From Flavobacterium fluviatile (GTDB lineage Bacteria > Bacteroidota > Bacteroidia > Flavobacteriales > Flavobacteriaceae): DNA of 64,000 nucleotides. The stretch is from contig NZ_JAADZW010000002.1 in assembly GCF_010645065.1 (NCBI RefSeq), forward strand, positions 372,001 through 436,000. Direction: 5' to 3'. Positions 42,719 through 51,427 of this stretch are shown in pieces. Positions within the stretch are counted from its first letter, which is position 1. Every line of letters begins with the position of its first letter. Below the pieces are notes generated by a model. That model was not told the DNA's origin. It ran no database searches and was given only the letters and a program-made list of their open reading frames with translations. The position numbers and the translations under genes were made by a program.

Positions 42719-43351
42719 ATGAAAATTACAATCCAGAATCAAAACTTTGTATTGCATCCGTGTGGTGCAGCTTTTTGGGAAGAAAAGAAAATACTTTTAA
42801 TCTCGGATCTCCATCTGGGGAAAATTGCGCATTTCAGAAAACACGGAATGGCGATTCCGGAGCGGGCGGTACAGGAAAATTTTAACCGGCTAAACAATAT
42901 TTTGGAATTATTTGATGCTGAAACGATTATTTTTCTTGGCGATTTATTTCACAGTAAAATGAATAACGAATGGGATTTATTTTCGGACTGGACCAAAACG
43001 ATTACCCAGCATCTTATTTTGGTAGAAGGAAATCATGATATTATTTCAAAGCAACATTATATTGATTTGAATGTAGAAATTCATTCAGAAATTATAATTG
43101 ATGATTTTCTGCTGACACATCATCCCTCAACAAGAGAAAGCTTTTTTAATTTATGCGGACACATTCATCCCGGCATTAAACTAAAAGGGTTAGGAAAACA
43201 ATTTCTGGGCTTGTCGTGTTTTTTTAGAAAACCGTATCAATTAATTTTTCCCGCTTTTGGAGAATTTACAGGCAACTTTTATCTGATTCCCGAAGAAAAT
43301 GACAAAGTGTATGCAATTGCAAAAGATGAGGTAATCGAAATAAAAAACTGA
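42719..43351 (+). CDS. pdeM: Ligase-associated endonuclease PdeM
   Basis: A 210-residue calcineurin-like metallophosphoesterase. Motifs LISDLHLGK (about 27), FLGDLFHSKMN, VEGNHD, LLTHHPS and CGHIHPGI give the two-metal site. PdeM-type enzymes cut DNA and accompany the Lhr-like helicase and ligase. The last of the repair cluster; its stop abuts the convergent apaG stop. Confidence 0.94.
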   Translation: MKITIQNQNFVLHPCGAAFWEEKKILLISDLHLGKIAHFRKHGMAIPERAVQENFNRLNNILELFDAETIIFLGDLFHSKMNNEWDLFSDWTKTITQHLILVEGNHDIISKQHYIDLNVEIHSEIIIDDFLLTHHPSTRESFFNLCGHIHPGIKLKGLGKQFLGLSCFFRKPYQLIFPAFGEFTGNFYLIPEENDKVYAIAKDEVIEIKN

Positions 43352-43738
43352 TTAGTTCAGTGCAAAAGGAGCACACATTCTGAAAGTAGGAACTATAACC
43401 TTAAATGTTTTGGTTGTAGTAAAATTAATCATATTAAAATGACCTTTCATCGCACCATAAGGAGATGACAACAAACAACCTGAACTGTAAGTATGGTTTT
43501 CACCTGGTTTTAAAACCGGCTTTTTTCCTATAACGCCTTCTCCATCAACCACTTCAAGGTTGTTTAGTGAGTCGAAAATTTCCCAGTGGCGGGATGTTAA
43601 CTGTACCGAATCTTTACTGTGGTTTTCAATAGTAACAATATAACTAAAGGCAAAATGAATCTTGTAGTTCTTGAAGTAAGTACCTTCAAAACTAGTCAAA
43701 ACAGATATTTTTATGCCTCTTGTTATTTGAGAAACCAT
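43352..43738 (-). CDS. apaG: ApaG family protein
   Basis: A 128-residue ApaG: a fibronectin-III-like domain with VTIENHSKDSVQLTSRHWEI (about 31-50), VDGEGVIGKKPVLKPGE and SSPYGAMKGHF. Named after its link to Co2+ resistance, but molecular function is unclear. Convergent with pdeM, with adjacent stops and no spacer. Confidence 0.95.
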   Translation of the reverse strand: MVSQITRGIKISVLTSFEGTYFKNYKIHFAFSYIVTIENHSKDSVQLTSRHWEIFDSLNNLEVVDGEGVIGKKPVLKPGENHTYSSGCLLSSPYGAMKGHFNMINFTTTKTFKVIVPTFRMCAPFALN

Positions 43739-43819
43739 ACTAAAGCAGTATATATGTGTGTGTTATATTTGCAAATTTACAAAAAAAAATGATTCGATTT
43801 TAATCCTTTTTCAGAATGT

Positions 43820-45073
43820 TTAATTGATAATGTTCAATGAATTCGCATTCCCCTTACCAATAACTCTTTCGTAGCGGTCCGTACTTTCACGGTAATAAAC
43901 CAAAACAGTGTATTCATTTTCGGTTTGATAAAAATTTCCGTCAATAGCATTTTCAAAATCAATTACACCTTTATTATCGGCGATTCTGTATTGATAGTTG
44001 GTAAAACCCTGTTTGATCATAACGGCTTTTTCGTATATACCTTTTTCAGCATTGTAATCCATTTTGTATTCTGGAGAGAGGCTGTAATTATTAAACATTC
44101 CCACGATATAAATATCTTTGTTTAAACGGAATGTCGGAGCGGATAACGTAAAATAAACCCAGGCATAATCAGCTTCAATAGCATTGTTGGAAGCATTAAT
44201 ATTGTTAACCACAAAATTTCCGTCTATATCTTCATAAACAGTATATATCTGATTGGCCCTTGCCTGATTGGTATATAAAAAGGAACTGTAAACATCATTA
44301 TTGCCCCCCACTTTTGCAACATAATTATTGGCTGCCCTAATATCTTTGTTTTCAAAATATAAAAACTCATTGCCTCCCCAAAACTGTGTCTCTTTATCAT
44401 ATTTGTAAACCAGCTGGTTTCCGATGGTGTATTGTGGTTTAATATTTTTAATAGCGGTATTAAAATCACCATTTTGCAGCAAAACCACTTTTACATTTTG
44501 CAAAGGTGTCTGAAAAACAATGTCGTTAGAAAGTATGGCAATGTCAAGATTGTGCTTGTAATCAATATTCTTGAGATCACGGCTTCGTTTTACCTGAACA
44601 CCAACCGTTGAATGATTTTCGTATAAAATAAATTTCCTTGAAAAGACCACCTCACGGTCTTCATTAAGGATTTTCAGCATATAATTTCCCGAAATCCGTA
44701 GTTGAGTAGCGAACTGATTTGGAAAAGAAAGCCGGTAATGAGAAAAGTTCTGAAGCGTATTGAATGAATTTGAATAATCCATTATTCTTTGATTGTCAAA
44801 ACCCCGAATATAATCGGTTTTCGGAATCTCAGAAGGTTTCCAGTTATAATCGCAATGCACCAATTCAAAATAATAATTGGCTTCATTGCCAAACAAATCA
44901 TCAAACTGCAATTGAAATGTCGATCCCAGTTCAAATATTGGAAAAACATTGCTACCGTTCTGAACAAAAGAAACAGTTTTAATATTATAAGGAGGATCGA
45001 TTTCTTTTTCCTGCGCTTTCGCTAAAGTGAAAATGAAAAGAAAAATAAAGCTTGTATAGAGAAATTTCGGCAT
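43820..45073 (-). CDS. Type IX secretion plug protein (DUF5103)
   Basis: A 417-residue exported protein with a signal peptide (cleavage after KAQ, about 21). The DUF5103/T9SS-plug domain starts IKTVSFVQNGSNVFPIFELG, with FELVHCDYNWKPSEIPKTDYI in between. In F. johnsoniae the plug seals the SprA channel of the type IX secretion machine on the periplasmic side, so this protein likely does the same. No other T9SS gene is adjacent. Confidence 0.9.
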   Translation of the reverse strand: MPKFLYTSFIFLFIFTLAKAQEKEIDPPYNIKTVSFVQNGSNVFPIFELGSTFQLQFDDLFGNEANYYFELVHCDYNWKPSEIPKTDYIRGFDNQRIMDYSNSFNTLQNFSHYRLSFPNQFATQLRISGNYMLKILNEDREVVFSRKFILYENHSTVGVQVKRSRDLKNIDYKHNLDIAILSNDIVFQTPLQNVKVVLLQNGDFNTAIKNIKPQYTIGNQLVYKYDKETQFWGGNEFLYFENKDIRAANNYVAKVGGNNDVYSSFLYTNQARANQIYTVYEDIDGNFVVNNINASNNAIEADYAWVYFTLSAPTFRLNKDIYIVGMFNNYSLSPEYKMDYNAEKGIYEKAVMIKQGFTNYQYRIADNKGVIDFENAIDGNFYQTENEYTVLVYYRESTDRYERVIGKGNANSLNIIN

Positions 45074-45147
45074 CTTATTTCATTGTAAGTTTGTAAATAT
45101 AACAATTTTATATAACGAAAAAGATGCCATTCTATTGGATTTAACTA

Positions 45148-48048
45148 CTAAGAACCCAAAATGTAAGCCAAGTTGCCTTCCAGTTCGTCATTAATATAGC
45201 TTTCTTCTAAAAGGGAATCAGACAGCAGTTTTTTGTTCTCCTGAAGCTTTATGATTTTTTCTTCAACCGTATTCTTCGAAATAAATCGAATTACATTAAC
45301 TTTATTCAATTGCCCAATTCGATGTGCTCGTCCAACGCCTTGTTTTTCTGCAAAAGGATTCCACCACGGATCTAAGAACAATACATAAGAAGCTTTGGTA
45401 ATATTCAAACCAACACCACCGGCTTTTAGTGAAATGAAAAATAATAGTGGTTCTTCGTTTTCCTGAAAAAGTTTTACCTGCTGTTCTCTTTTATTTGCGG
45501 GAGTTTCGCCTGTTATTTCGCAAAATCGTATTTTATTTTCTTTGCACCAATCGGTGTAGAAATTCAGATTCGTAACAAACGAACTGAAAATAATCGCCTT
45601 CTGTTTGGCTTTGACTAAATTTTCAAGATAATTAGTGACTGCAATAAATTTTCCGGAATCGATTTCTGACTCAGTATCTACCATTTTCGGGTGATTGCTG
45701 AGCTGTCTCAATTTCATCAAAGTATTGATAATGCTGATTTTATCCGGACTTGATCCATCTGTTTTAAGGAGGAAATTACGTGCTTTGGATTTTTCTTTTT
45801 CATATAATTTTTCCTGTTCAGGGTCCATATCGCAGTAATAAATCTGCTCGGTTAATTCCGGTAAATCTTTTAAAACCTGTTCTTTCGTACGTCGTAAAAT
45901 ATAAGGCTGAATAAGATTTTTTAATTCTGTCAGAACTTCTTCATTCTGCTTTTTCTCAATCGGATTTTTGAAATTTTCCGTAAAGAACGCATAACTGCCC
46001 AGAATGTCCGGATTTATAAACTGCATCTGCGACCATAAATCGTCAAGGGAATTTTCGATAGGCGTACCACTCAACGCAATTTTATGGTTGGTACGGATTT
46101 TATTGATGGCTTTAAAAATCTTAGAATTTTTGTTTTTGATGTACTGACTTTCGTCTAAAATCAGATAACGGAAATCGTATTTTTCTAAGATTGAAATATC
46201 ACGATGAACGATACTGTAACTTGTAAAAATCAAGTCAGTAGAATTTATTCTGGCCGCTAATAATTTCCTGTCATTACCCACATATTGCATTCTGGAAAAG
46301 TGAGGAGTAAACTTCCTGGCTTCATTAAACCAGTTGAAAACCAAGGAAGAGGGTAGTACTATCAAAGCTTTTAGGGACTCTCTTTCGACAGTCGTTTCGT
46401 TTGCAAACAAATCAAAATTGGTGGTTTTGGTAGTAAAGCCTAATTGTTCCTGTACTGAAACAAGAACCGCTAAAGTCTGTAATGTCTTTCCAAGTCCCAT
46501 ATCGTCAGCAAGACAGGCACCCAGATTTGAGTTATAATGTCCCAAAAGCCATTTTACACCATCAATTTGATAGGGTCTTAAAGTTGCTTTTAATAAATCG
46601 GAACCCGTAAACTCAGCCTGATGAATTTGTTCTAAATCATTATCAATTTCTGAAATTCCGTCCAAAGCTGTAAAATTGCTTTTGCGTAAAAATAAAGTAC
46701 CATTTTCAGTTTTAGCCAGTTTTGCCAGAGAACCATATTTGCTGAACCATTCCAGCGGAATCAAAAAGTAATTTCCGTCAGGAAGCATGAAAAGTCTTTC
46801 CTTGCTCTTAATGTTCGGAATTATTTCACTGAAATTAATTTTATAATTGCCAATCGTAATGATAATTTTAATATCAAACCAATCAGCTTTCGTTTCTTTT
46901 GCAATCGAAATCGTATTGCTTTCTGTGATGATCTCTTTGCTTTCGAGTATTAGATTTTGAATCGTGAAGCCCAGACTTTCAAGTTTTTCCTTGTTGTCAA
47001 TAATCAATTGGATATTGATATAAGGATCATTGGATTCTGTATCCAGTCCAAACAGTTCGTTTTTGATTTTTATTAAACCAATTTCCAGTAATTTTTTGGT
47101 GTATAAAATTTCGACGGCACTTCTTTTAAACTGAATTATTTTGGGTTCGTTGGCAATACTGAAATCAACAAAAGAATGTGTTTTTTTTGTTTTGCCCGAA
47201 TCAAAAACATAACCGTTATAGTCAAAATAAAGGTTGAGGTAATAACAATTTTTAAAGAAATCATAAACAGGCTGAATTGTACTCGAAATTATTTTATCTC
47301 GAATTTCCATTTCAAATCCTGTTGCTTCGATGTCGATTTTTTTAGCTATTTCAGGAATAAAACCTTTGAAATAATCATCAACTAATTTTGAAGGAATTTC
47401 AATTGATTTTTTCTTTAAAAATGGAGTCAGTTTTTTAGCATTCAGTTCTTTTAACTTCCCTAATTTTTTATCAATAATTAACCAGCCCGGCTCATCCAAA
47501 AGAATGTCTACACTTTTATTCATTGGTAAAAAAGCAGCTTCGTTTTCTTTTAAAGACAGTGTATAAGTAATGCCTTCTGAATGTTTGTCAAATTGAATCT
47601 GAGGTTCAAAATCGAGCGGATCGATATTGACTCTGGATCGATAAAAATCTTTTTCAGGACCTAAATTGATTGAAAGTGGAAATTGCTCTTTTACAATCAA
47701 ATCGTAAAACGGACTTAAATTCAATTTTAAATGCTGACGAATAGCAAAATCAATTTTAGAATCTTTCTGCAAATCAGCAATTGTTTTGGCTGATTTTACT
47801 TTAGCGCTGAATTTTTTGAATATAAATTCAGGTTTTAAGGATTCGCAGATGGTGAGAATTTTTTTTGAATTTGGATCTAAATTCTCATAATCAATTCCGA
47901 AACTTTCAATTATTGCTCTGGTTGCTTTTTTGTCTAAATATTTGATTTCATTTGTACTCTCAACAATATAGGCTGTTGGAATATAGGCATTCAGATTTTT
48001 TTCAAAACTGATGTCAAAACAGAACTGAAATGATTTTGTAGGTTCCAA
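45148..48048 (-). CDS. SNF2-family DEAD/DEAH helicase
   Basis: A 966-residue Swi2/Snf2 ATPase. The N-terminal half (1-500) is a family-specific region; Walker A LADDMGLGKTLQT (about 515-527); DESQ box LILDESQYIKN; SGTPIENSLDDLW; then the second RecA fold with SLKAGGVGLNIT and VGRAHRIGQ. Such proteins remodel protein-DNA complexes or assist transcription. Single gene with its own promoter region and a terminator upstream of it. Confidence 0.95.
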   Translation of the reverse strand: MEPTKSFQFCFDISFEKNLNAYIPTAYIVESTNEIKYLDKKATRAIIESFGIDYENLDPNSKKILTICESLKPEFIFKKFSAKVKSAKTIADLQKDSKIDFAIRQHLKLNLSPFYDLIVKEQFPLSINLGPEKDFYRSRVNIDPLDFEPQIQFDKHSEGITYTLSLKENEAAFLPMNKSVDILLDEPGWLIIDKKLGKLKELNAKKLTPFLKKKSIEIPSKLVDDYFKGFIPEIAKKIDIEATGFEMEIRDKIISSTIQPVYDFFKNCYYLNLYFDYNGYVFDSGKTKKTHSFVDFSIANEPKIIQFKRSAVEILYTKKLLEIGLIKIKNELFGLDTESNDPYINIQLIIDNKEKLESLGFTIQNLILESKEIITESNTISIAKETKADWFDIKIIITIGNYKINFSEIIPNIKSKERLFMLPDGNYFLIPLEWFSKYGSLAKLAKTENGTLFLRKSNFTALDGISEIDNDLEQIHQAEFTGSDLLKATLRPYQIDGVKWLLGHYNSNLGACLADDMGLGKTLQTLAVLVSVQEQLGFTTKTTNFDLFANETTVERESLKALIVLPSSLVFNWFNEARKFTPHFSRMQYVGNDRKLLAARINSTDLIFTSYSIVHRDISILEKYDFRYLILDESQYIKNKNSKIFKAINKIRTNHKIALSGTPIENSLDDLWSQMQFINPDILGSYAFFTENFKNPIEKKQNEEVLTELKNLIQPYILRRTKEQVLKDLPELTEQIYYCDMDPEQEKLYEKEKSKARNFLLKTDGSSPDKISIINTLMKLRQLSNHPKMVDTESEIDSGKFIAVTNYLENLVKAKQKAIIFSSFVTNLNFYTDWCKENKIRFCEITGETPANKREQQVKLFQENEEPLLFFISLKAGGVGLNITKASYVLFLDPWWNPFAEKQGVGRAHRIGQLNKVNVIRFISKNTVEEKIIKLQENKKLLSDSLLEESYINDELEGNLAYILGS

Positions 48049-48081
48049 GGTTTAGGGATTTGGTTGGCTTGTAATTTGGCT

Positions 48082-48128
48082 AAAAAAAAAGCGTTTTCAA
48101 ATTATCTCTATTTTGAAAACGCTTTTTT
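48082..48128. terminator. Terminator between methyltransferase and SNF2 genes
   Basis: GCGTTTTCAAA and TTTGAAAACGC with A and T runs outside: a strong bidirectional intrinsic terminator. It ends the 48166 gene on the minus strand. Confidence 0.85.
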
Positions 48129-48165
48129 AAATGAACTTATATCACTTATTTGGTGAAAGAAAAAA

Positions 48166-48939
48166 TTAGTTTTCCTGTTTAAAGCAAAGCGGAATAATTT
48201 CGCCTTTTGCTAAACAGTATTTTTCAACCAATTCGGATGCAATTTTATTCGTGTAATCTTCTTCGATAACAATAAAACCAATACTTCTTAATTTATCGAA
48301 ATAATCGCGCCCATAAACACGAACGTGATCGTATTGCCCGAAGATTTTTGCACGTTCCTTTTGATCTGTAATAGAATCATCTGCAAACGTAACTTCGCGT
48401 GATAAGTCTTGTGGAATTTGAAGAACCGCCATTCCTCCCGGTTTTAAAACACGATATAATTCCTGCATCGCTTTAGTATCGTCCGGAATGTGTTCTAAAA
48501 CGTGATTACACAAAATAACGTCATATTCGTTGTCCTTAAAAGGCAAATTACAGATATCTGCTTTTACATCTGCCAGAGGCGAAAGTAAATCGGTTGTGGT
48601 GTAATCCAGGTTTTTCTGCTTGCGGAATCTTTTGTAAAAGGCCTGTTCCGGAGCAAAATGCAATACTTTTTTAGGCGCTGTAAAAAAATCAGTCTGATCG
48701 TTTAAATACAGCCAGAGCAAACGGTGTCTCTCTAACGAAAGTGTACTTGGAGAAAGCACATTGTTACGTTGTTTTCCGTATCCGTAAGGCAAAAATGATT
48801 TAAAGCTTTTTCCATCAATAGGATCGGTAAATTTGCTTCCTCTTAATGATAAAGCTAAAATTGGGCGTACCACATAACTCAAACGAATTAGTAATGGGCG
48901 TGGGATTGTATTTAAAACTAATTTGAAAAGTTTTTTCAT
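48166..48939 (-). CDS. SAM-dependent methyltransferase (class I, type 11)
   Basis: A 257-residue methyltransferase. Core: VLHFAPEQAFYKRFR (about 90), TTDLLSPLADVKADI, then LPFKDNEYDVILCNHVLEHI and LKPGGMAVLQIP. Motif I has FAPEQ instead of the usual G-rich loop, an unusual variant. Substrate unknown. Single gene. Confidence 0.88.
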   Translation of the reverse strand: MKKLFKLVLNTIPRPLLIRLSYVVRPILALSLRGSKFTDPIDGKSFKSFLPYGYGKQRNNVLSPSTLSLERHRLLWLYLNDQTDFFTAPKKVLHFAPEQAFYKRFRKQKNLDYTTTDLLSPLADVKADICNLPFKDNEYDVILCNHVLEHIPDDTKAMQELYRVLKPGGMAVLQIPQDLSREVTFADDSITDQKERAKIFGQYDHVRVYGRDYFDKLRSIGFIVIEEDYTNKIASELVEKYCLAKGEIIPLCFKQEN

Positions 48940-48967
48940 GGGGCTATTCCAAAATATTTTTTGTTTT

Positions 48968-49042
48968 CCTGCAAGGTTTTCAAAACCTTGTAGGTATTTT
49001 AGGTTTGAAAAGACACCTACAAGGTTTTGAAAACCTTGCAGG
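48968..49042. repeat. Inverted repeat E, copy 2
   Basis: Left arm CCTGCAAGGTTTTCAAAACC continuing TTGTAGGT; right arm ACCTACAAGG continuing TTTTGAAAACCTTGCAGG, close to perfect. Each arm itself folds (AAGGTTTTCAAAACCTT). Same family as 40128-40203. Confidence 0.85.
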
Positions 49043-49081
49043 AGTTCGATTTTTTTAATTTTTAAAATCTCGGCGTAATAA

Positions 49082-49900
49082 CTACAATACTAAAGGCACT
49101 TTTCTAAATTCATCTTCTTCATTACTTTCTATGCCTAATGCTTTGTAGATATAATAGAAAGTAGATAAAATTTCCGGTTTTCCATCAATTAAAGCAACAT
49201 CGTGTTCAAAATGAGCACTTGGTTTTCCGTCAGCGGTCAGGATGGTCCAGCCGTCTTTAAGCTGTTTGATGTTTTTAGTTCCCATGTTGATCATAGGTTC
49301 AATAGCAACCACCATTCCTTCAACAAAAAGTTTTCCTCTTCCTTTTTTACCATAATTTGGCATTTCAGGAGCTTCGTGCATTTTTTGTCCTAATCCGTGT
49401 CCAACTAATTCACGAACAACTCCATATCCGTGTGCTTCAGTGTATTTTTGAATGGCATTTCCAACATCCTCAACGCGGTTTCCGGCTTTAAATTCCCTGA
49501 TTCCTACATAAAGGGATTCTTTGGTTACCTGCAAAAGCTTTTTAGTTTCCGGAGCAACTTCCCCAATTTCAAAGCTATAAGCGTGATCACCGTGATATCC
49601 GTTTTTGAAAGCACCGCAATCTACAGAAATAACATCACCATTCTGCAATGGCGTATTGTTCGGAATTCCGTGTACAACCTGAGCATTTGGACTCATACAA
49701 AGTGAATTTGGGAAATCATACAAACCAAGAAAACTTGGAACTGCACCGTGATCACGAATAAATTCTTCTGCTAATTTGTCAAGATATAAGGTAGTCACCC
49801 CTTCCTTAATTTCAGAAGCAATCATTCCTAATGTTTTTGATACGATTAAGGCACTTTCGCGCATTAATTCTATTTCTTCACGGGTTTTTTGGATAATCAT
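49082..49900 (-). CDS. map: Methionine aminopeptidase, type I
   Basis: A 272-residue Map that removes the initiator methionine. Metal ligands appear in DVISVDCGAFKNGYHGDHA (two Asp), GHGLGQKMHEAP (His) and the late EPMI and HFEHDVAL Glu. Family usual length about 250-270. A start at 49924 is ruled out by a -7 box (TACTTTTG, 49929-49922) that overlaps it. Confidence 0.96.
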   Translation of the reverse strand: MIIQKTREEIELMRESALIVSKTLGMIASEIKEGVTTLYLDKLAEEFIRDHGAVPSFLGLYDFPNSLCMSPNAQVVHGIPNNTPLQNGDVISVDCGAFKNGYHGDHAYSFEIGEVAPETKKLLQVTKESLYVGIREFKAGNRVEDVGNAIQKYTEAHGYGVVRELVGHGLGQKMHEAPEMPNYGKKGRGKLFVEGMVVAIEPMINMGTKNIKQLKDGWTILTADGKPSAHFEHDVALIDGKPEILSTFYYIYKALGIESNEEDEFRKVPLVL

Positions 49901-49921
49901 ATTTTTCAGATTTTCAGTTCG

Positions 49922-49929
49922 CAAAAGTA
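49922..49929 (-). promoter_or_regulatory. -7 box of map
   Basis: TACTTTTG on the minus strand, 22 bases before the chosen ATG. It overlaps the alternative start, which decides the start. Confidence 0.65.
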
Positions 49930-50087
49930 CAATTTTAATCTTATTTTTTTAAAGTTGGTTTTGAAATTAATTAAGGTAAAAATTTCGAATAATTCATCTG
50001 AAAATCAGATAGACCGTTGATTCTAACATTTTTTTAGAAGAGCATTTCAGAAAAAAGCCATAAATTAGTAATAAAACGTCAATAATT

Positions 50088-51341
50088 ATGAAAACTATTA
50101 TAGATCAGGATATGGCTAAAGTGCAGGCTCTTAAGAAAATGAAGAGCAACGCTTTGGCACTTTTAGGTGTTGCTGTACTTCTTTTTATAATTGCCATTTA
50201 TTTTGAAATACCGATGCTGCAGGCTTTTAGTGAGGCAGCCATGGTGGGCGGAATTGCGGACTGGTTTGCAGTAGTTGCTTTATTTCGTCATCCACTTGGA
50301 ATCCCAATCTGGCATACGGCCATTATTCCGACCAAGAAAAATGAAATAGGGGAGAATCTTGGAAATTTTGTTTCTGAAGAGTTTCTGAATCGTGAAAAAT
50401 TAGAAGTTAAACTTGATGAATTCAATTTTGCTTCGAAAGCTTCTGATTGGCTTTCGCAGAAAGAAAATGCAGACAATATTGCAAATGCGGTTGCTGTAAA
50501 TATAATTCCGGGAATTTTGAAAACCATTAAAGATGAAGATATCAAGAGATTCATTCAGGTTCAGTTTAAGGAAAAACTGGAAGGAGTCAATTTGGGCAAT
50601 TGGGTTGCAGTGGCATTAGAACCCCTGCAAAAAGGAGATTTGAAAAATCAGATGCTGACGAATCTTCTCGAAGTAATGAGCAGTGAGCTGACTAACAATA
50701 AAGATCTGATTCGGCAAAAAGTTAAAGCATCAACCCCATTTTTAAGTTTCGGTCTCGCGGACAAAAGTATCACGGAAGGTGTTTTCAACGGTTTGCAGGA
50801 TTTTTTAAATGAAGCTAAAAACCCGGATAGCGAAGTGCGCCTCAAAATTGATGAATATATTTTTAATTTCCTGGAAAAAGTAAAAAACTCAGAAGAAATG
50901 AGAATTAAAATCAACGACATGATTTTAAATTTTGCAGGCAAAAAAGAGGTACAGGATTATATCAATGGAATTTGGGACGAAATAAAATTGTCAATCTCAA
51001 CTGATTTAGAAAAAGGGGATAATTCTTCGATAAAAAAAAGTGTATCAGGATTTATCCGGATTTTTGGAAACGGACTGAAAGAAGATCATGTTATGACTGA
51101 TAAAATCAATAATTTCATTAAAAACGATTTACTTTCTGTCCTGCTGAATAATAAAAAAGTCATAGGGGATTTAATTTCTTCAACCGTAAAAAGCTGGGAT
51201 GGAAAAGAGGTTTCTGAAAAATTAGAATTAGAAATCGGAAAAGACCTTCAGTACATCAGAATCAACGGGACTTTAGTTGGCGGATTTATCGGTCTTATAA
51301 TTTATGGTGTTGAATGGTTATATCATTATTTTATGATTTAG
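50088..51341 (+). CDS. DUF445 membrane protein
   Basis: A 417-residue DUF445 protein. An N-terminal hydrophobic pair (about 20-65, with SEAAMVGGIADWFAVVALFRHPLG, the family hallmark) and a C-terminal helix (about 393-413) frame a long helical soluble part. Function of the family is unknown; membrane-attached. Single gene, convergent with gpmI. Confidence 0.9.
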   Translation: MKTIIDQDMAKVQALKKMKSNALALLGVAVLLFIIAIYFEIPMLQAFSEAAMVGGIADWFAVVALFRHPLGIPIWHTAIIPTKKNEIGENLGNFVSEEFLNREKLEVKLDEFNFASKASDWLSQKENADNIANAVAVNIIPGILKTIKDEDIKRFIQVQFKEKLEGVNLGNWVAVALEPLQKGDLKNQMLTNLLEVMSSELTNNKDLIRQKVKASTPFLSFGLADKSITEGVFNGLQDFLNEAKNPDSEVRLKIDEYIFNFLEKVKNSEEMRIKINDMILNFAGKKEVQDYINGIWDEIKLSISTDLEKGDNSSIKKSVSGFIRIFGNGLKEDHVMTDKINNFIKNDLLSVLLNNKKVIGDLISSTVKSWDGKEVSEKLELEIGKDLQYIRINGTLVGGFIGLIIYGVEWLYHYFMI

Positions 51342-51374
51342 ACGTCACATTTAGGCTTATGGCTATAAAAAGCA

Positions 51375-51406
51375 AAAAGAGACAAATCCTAAAACTTGCC
51401 TCTTTT
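51375..51406. terminator. Terminator between DUF445 and gpmI genes
   Basis: AAAAGAGACAA and TTGCCTCTTTT with one mismatch, between two convergent genes; bidirectional. Confidence 0.75.
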
Positions 51407-51427
51407 CTATTAAAAAAAAGTGGTTTT

